Shown here: piece after piece, positions 60,560-64,000 of the stretch
Numbering within the stretch: position 1 is the stretch's first letter
Layout of the letters: each line of letters begins with the position of its first letter
Assembly: GCA_910578735.1 (NCBI GenBank)
Contig: CAJTSQ010000007.1
Span: 22,531-86,530 of the forward strand
From: an uncultured Oscillospiraceae bacterium
GTDB lineage: Bacteria > Bacillota > Clostridia > Oscillospirales > Oscillospiraceae
Length of the DNA stretch: 64,000 nt
Reading direction: 5' to 3'
Notes under the pieces: generated by a model
The model's database searches: none
The model's input: the letters and a program-made list of their open reading frames with translations, nothing else
Told to the model about the DNA's origin: nothing
Translations under genes and position numbers: made by a program

Positions 60560-62764
60560 ATGAGCCGGGGAAAAATTTGGACCGCGTCCGTTCTGAAACG
60601 TCGCGGCTGGAGTAATGAGCTGATGCGGGAGCTGCTTCCCAAGCCCAACTACCGGATGTCAGGCGGGCACCCGGTCCGGTTCTGGGTCAGGGCGGAGGTG
60701 GAGCAGGCGGAACAAAATCCCACCTTTCTCAGCCGAAAGGGGGAAAAGGACTCCCCTGACGCCGCCAAAGCCCCCGCGCCGGGGACAAAACGGGCCTGCG
60801 CCGCCCTGGCCCAGGCCTGGGATTCCGAAAAAGCGGACGGCTCCCCCCTCTGGCGGCTGGCGGAGTACTATCACCGCGCCATGGTGCTTCGGCTCCCTGC
60901 AGTGTCCAAAAGCCAGATACTGCGTTCCTCTCAGGCCACGGCCTGGCTGGGGGAATTTCTCGCCCTGGAACAGCGCTGCGACAGCAAGCAGCTGCCTGCC
61001 ATCCTGAAAAACCTCCTCCGCGCGGGCCCCTGGCTGGGAGAACACCCGGACCACCCCGCCGCCCAGGCCCTCTGGACGCGGTACACCCCTGTACTCCTCG
61101 CCCTGTCCCGGCAGGTCCTGGCGGACTTCTCAGCCGCCCAGCCCGAAGCGGACCTGGAGGGCCTGCTGAACGCCAAGTGCTTCCCCCTGAAGCTCCTCCT
61201 CAGCGAGGGGCTGGGCATGGTGTGGTCAGTGTGGTACGTCCCCCAGGCTATCCGCACCAGCCTGTCCCTGCTCATCGCCCTGAACCCCAAGGACGAATAC
61301 CCGGAGGCCCGCCGCCTGCACCGGCATTTTGTCCTCCATCTGGGTGGTACCAACACGGGGAAGACCTACGCCGGCTTTCAGCGGCTGCGGCGGGCCAGGA
61401 CAGGGGTCTACCTGGCCCCTCTGCGCCTGCTGGCTCTGGAGGCCCAGGAGACCCTGCTGAACGCCGGAGTGGCCTGTTCCCTGTCCACCGGGGAGGAAGA
61501 GGACCTGCGGGAGGGGGACACCCACATGGCCGCCACTGCTGAGAAGCTGGACCTGACACGGCACTACGACGCGGCGGTGATTGACGAGTGCCAGATGATT
61601 GCCGACGCCCAGCGGGGCTACGCCTGGACCCGGGCCATCCTGGGCGTGCTGGCCCCGGAGATCCACCTGTGCGCCGCGCCGGAGGCGAAAGATCTGCTTC
61701 TCCGCCTCATCGAGAGCTGCGGCGACAGCTGCGAGGTGGAGGTCCACCAGCGGACCACCCCCCTGATCTGCATGTCCCACACCATTGACTATCAGCGTGT
61801 CCAGCCCGGTGATGCCCTCATCACCTTCTCCAAGGTGGGGGTGCTCAGCGTGGCGGAGGACCTGCGCCAGAGCGGCAAGGAGCCGGCCATCATCTACGGG
61901 GCCCTGCCCTACTCCACCCGCCGCAAGCAGATGGAGGGCTTTTTAAAGGGAGAGATGGAGTATATCGTCTCCACCGACGCCATCGGCATGGGACTCAACC
62001 TGCCCATCCGGCGGATCATTTTTATGGAGACGGAAAAATTCGACGGTGTGGAGCGTCGGGAGCTGAAGCCGGAGGAGATCAAGCAGATTGCCGGCCGGGC
62101 GGGCCGGCAGGGGATGTATAACCGGGGCTTCGTGGGGGCCACCCAGAACCTGCCCGCCATCCAGGCCGGGCTGGAGGCGGTGGTTCCGCCCCTGGAATAC
62201 GCGGTGGCGGGGTTCTCCGACCTGGTGCTTCAGGTGGACTTCGACCTGCTGGAGGTGCTCACTCAGTGGAACCAGATGCCAACGGCGGAGCCCTACCACA
62301 GGCTGGATGTGTCCCGGTATATCACCATCATCACCAAGCTGCGGGAGATGGGCTTTGTCCTCACCCGGGACCAGGAGCTGCGGGCGGCCAATATCCCCTT
62401 TGACGAGACAGAGGACGCCCTGTGGGAGCTATTCTTCCAGTTCCTCCGTCAGCGGCAGCAGGGGGAGGCGGTGGAACAGCCCGGCCTGCCCGATGAGGAT
62501 TCCACCCTGCCCGAGCTGGAGCTGTATTACAAAAAACTGGACCTCTACTTCTCCTTCGCCAAGACCTTCCAGTACCCGGTGGACGAGGACAAGCTCTACG
62601 ACAGCCGGGAGCGGGTGGCCGACGCGATCAATGAAATTCTCCTCCACCGGCTGCGGAACAACATCCGCTTCTGCAGCCGCTGCGGCAAGGCCCTGCCCCT
62701 GCACCACCGGGGGCGGCTGTGCGAGGGCTGCTACCGCAAAACCCGGGGCGGCCGGGCACGCTGA
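60560..62764 (+). CDS. Suv3-like DEAD/DEAH-box RNA helicase
   Basis: A 734-residue superfamily-2 helicase. Walker A is GGTNTGKT (about 263-270), motif Ia LAPLRLLALE, motif II the Suv3-type DECQ (about 342), and motif VI QIAGRAGRQG (about 509-518). An N-terminal helical extension of about 260 residues and a C-terminal four-cysteine zinc ribbon (CSRCGK and CEGCYRK) flank the core. Suv3 is best known from mitochondria, where it works with an RNA-degrading nuclease; bacterial forms are less studied. The start at 60560 follows GGAGGAG; the open frame to 60464 covers the promoter. Confidence 0.88.
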   Translation: MSRGKIWTASVLKRRGWSNELMRELLPKPNYRMSGGHPVRFWVRAEVEQAEQNPTFLSRKGEKDSPDAAKAPAPGTKRACAALAQAWDSEKADGSPLWRLAEYYHRAMVLRLPAVSKSQILRSSQATAWLGEFLALEQRCDSKQLPAILKNLLRAGPWLGEHPDHPAAQALWTRYTPVLLALSRQVLADFSAAQPEADLEGLLNAKCFPLKLLLSEGLGMVWSVWYVPQAIRTSLSLLIALNPKDEYPEARRLHRHFVLHLGGTNTGKTYAGFQRLRRARTGVYLAPLRLLALEAQETLLNAGVACSLSTGEEEDLREGDTHMAATAEKLDLTRHYDAAVIDECQMIADAQRGYAWTRAILGVLAPEIHLCAAPEAKDLLLRLIESCGDSCEVEVHQRTTPLICMSHTIDYQRVQPGDALITFSKVGVLSVAEDLRQSGKEPAIIYGALPYSTRRKQMEGFLKGEMEYIVSTDAIGMGLNLPIRRIIFMETEKFDGVERRELKPEEIKQIAGRAGRQGMYNRGFVGATQNLPAIQAGLEAVVPPLEYAVAGFSDLVLQVDFDLLEVLTQWNQMPTAEPYHRLDVSRYITIITKLREMGFVLTRDQELRAANIPFDETEDALWELFFQFLRQRQQGEAVEQPGLPDEDSTLPELELYYKKLDLYFSFAKTFQYPVDEDKLYDSRERVADAINEILLHRLRNNIRFCSRCGKALPLHHRGRLCEGCYRKTRGGRAR

Positions 62765-62989
62765 ACAGCCCTTCTTCCCTGTTTCAACACGGCCATAAAA
62801 CTCCGGCCGATGTTCAGTGCGTTTACGGCTTTGTTTTAAGGCTGTTCTCCTGAAATTTGTTTATTTTTTAACAGGATTTCATTCTTGGAGCAAAAATACC
62901 CATGATTTCTCCATCAGGGTTTTGTGTGATGCTCTGCTTATACGCCGGGCTTCTGGATTTCGGAGGCTCCCTGAATGCTATGGTCAGGG
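62765..62989. other. Intergenic region between helicase and permease genes
   Basis: A GGCC-flanked inverted repeat (62791-62809) lacks a T-run. The remainder is AT-rich, with no credible gene or clear terminator. Confidence 0.4.
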
Positions 62990-64000
62990 TCAGTCCACCG
63001 CCTTGATCCGCTCCACCAGAGAGAGCCTTCTGGTATAGCGGACCGCGCAGGCGGAGAACACCCCCTGCACCAGAAGCAGCGCGGCTCCGAAGAGCAGCAC
63101 CTGGAGCACCGGGAAATGATAGGTGAGCGTCCCGAACATACCGATCCGGTCGAACACCCGGCACACGGCCAGACTGCATGCCGTCCCCAGAGTCAGGGTG
63201 ACCAGCAGGGTAATCCCCACATAGTACAGGCACTCAAAGGACAGCATATTGGACAGCTGCCGGTCGCTCATGCCCACGGACTGGAACACGCCAAACTCCT
63301 GCTGGCGGGTGAGCAGATTGGTAATCAGGGTGTTGGCGAGGTTAATCAGGGAGAACACAAAGATGAATATCAGGATACCGTAGTCCCTTGCCAGCTCTCC
63401 CCGCAGGCCCCGCTCCAGCTCGGCGGACAGGTCGTCCAGGCCGGAAACCGCCACCCGCTGGTCGGACACGGCGCTGAACACCGCCCGCCGCAGCTGATCG
63501 CTGTCCTGTTCCGTGTGGAGATTGACGTAGCCGGTAAAGTCCGAAATCTCAGGATAAAGGGCGGACAGCTCCTCCTCGGGCAAAATGAAGAAATGAGTCG
63601 AGCTGCCGATCTGGACATCCTGCACGATGCCCATGACGGTATAGGTCTTGGACTGCCCGTTGTAGCAGGAAACGGTAATGCTATCCCCAACCTGATAGCC
63701 GGTCCGATAGATTTCCTTCAGCGCGCTGCCGGCGGGACAGACCAGGATACCGTCCCCGTCCAGCAGCTGCCGGTAGTCCGCGGTTCCCTCCAGGACCCCG
63801 CCGCCCCCGTACATCTCCGCCATATCCTCCCGGGAAATGCCCCTGACGACAAACGGCTCATGCTCGCTGTTGCCCGGAATGGCGCTGATGGCGGGAATCT
63901 CCACGCAGGTCAGGCTGTAGGCTGTAATGTAATCCACACCGGGAAGGACGGCCAGCTTTTCCCGCAGGGGCTGTCCTGGCTCCGGTCCCCGAACTGGGAC
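62990..64000 (-). CDS. ABC transporter permease, FtsX/MacB-type (5' end cut by window)
   Basis: At least 337 residues; the frame is open to the right edge, so the N-terminus is missing. A periplasmic MacB-like part (VGDSITVSCYNGQSKTYTVM) is followed by three membrane spans of the FtsX domain (LIFIFVFSLINLANTLITNL; RQQEFGVFQSVGMSDRQLSN; the last span near LLFGAALLLVQGVFSACAV) and the end LVERIKAVD. Such permeases usually export antimicrobial peptides or lipids, or transmit signals, with an ATPase partner that would be encoded outside the window. Confidence 0.85.
   Translation of the reverse strand, partial: VPVRGPEPGQPLREKLAVLPGVDYITAYSLTCVEIPAISAIPGNSEHEPFVVRGISREDMAEMYGGGGVLEGTADYRQLLDGDGILVCPAGSALKEIYRTGYQVGDSITVSCYNGQSKTYTVMGIVQDVQIGSSTHFFILPEEELSALYPEISDFTGYVNLHTEQDSDQLRRAVFSAVSDQRVAVSGLDDLSAELERGLRGELARDYGILIFIFVFSLINLANTLITNLLTRQQEFGVFQSVGMSDRQLSNMLSFECLYYVGITLLVTLTLGTACSLAVCRVFDRIGMFGTLTYHFPVLQVLLFGAALLLVQGVFSACAVRYTRRLSLVERIKAVD

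Overview
The window reads as a chromosome segment of a high-GC, anaerobic, Gram-positive Clostridia member. The gene content suggests an Oscillospiraceae gut commensal of the Flavonifractor/Pseudoflavonifractor/Intestinimonas kind; this is inference from gene order and style, not a database match. The evidence is Firmicutes-type PolC, FabK instead of FabI, an acc-fab operon with a MarR regulator, clostridial EtfAB with an acyl-CoA dehydrogenase, S-layer-homology proteins, strong AGGAGG ribosome sites and perfect sigma-A promoters. No rRNA, tRNA, CRISPR array or intact transposase gene was seen. Most genes lie on the minus strand.

Layout: 1-9.3 kb is a tellurium-resistance-type (Ter) stress island. 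In transcription order it holds a TerY-like vWA protein, a PP2C phosphatase, a protein kinase, a PMCA-type calcium ATPase, TerD, an AIM24-like protein, a second TerD and a TerA-like protein cut by the window edge. A lone HisA-like gene follows (9.6-10.3 kb). 10.6-20.2 kb is a complete fatty-acid synthesis operon (acpP-accBCDA-fabH-fabK-fabD-fabG-fabF-fabZ-marR) behind a near-perfect promoter with a palindromic operator. 20.4-23.7 kb holds an ATP-grasp/PHP/polysaccharide-deacetylase trio, and 23.7-26 kb a secreted YcdB-type S-layer protein with an ECF-like promoter.

26-40.2 kb is a catabolic region. One unit (acyl-CoA dehydrogenase, EtfB, EtfA, crotonase, CaiB-type CoA transferase, Na+ symporter) is divergent from a LysR regulator. 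A second unit holds aldehyde dehydrogenase, Na+ symporter and two iron-type alcohol dehydrogenases, with a metallo-beta-lactamase-fold hydrolase beyond. Together they could take up an organic compound, oxidise an alcohol or aldehyde group, activate an acid by CoA transfer and move electrons through Etf; the substrate is unknown. 40.3-46 kb is a lower-glycolysis operon (trmL-pgk-tpiA-gpmI-eno).

46.3-48.7 kb carries cinA, then a free-standing transcription unit with a consensus promoter, a leader of about 220 nt and an intrinsic terminator, followed by a membrane-anchored DUF4230-like gene. This leader is the best candidate here for an undescribed structured RNA: three hairpins sit in a multibranch closed by a helix, and a 13-bp alternative pairing would compete with the terminator. 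48.8-60.4 kb is the conserved pyrH-frr-uppS-cdsA-dxr-rseP-ispG-polC operon. It is studded with two families of small palindromic repeats, one of which supplies stop codons to two genes and the other of which shows a covarying stem. 60.5-62.8 kb is a Suv3-like RNA helicase, and the right edge cuts an FtsX-type ABC permease.
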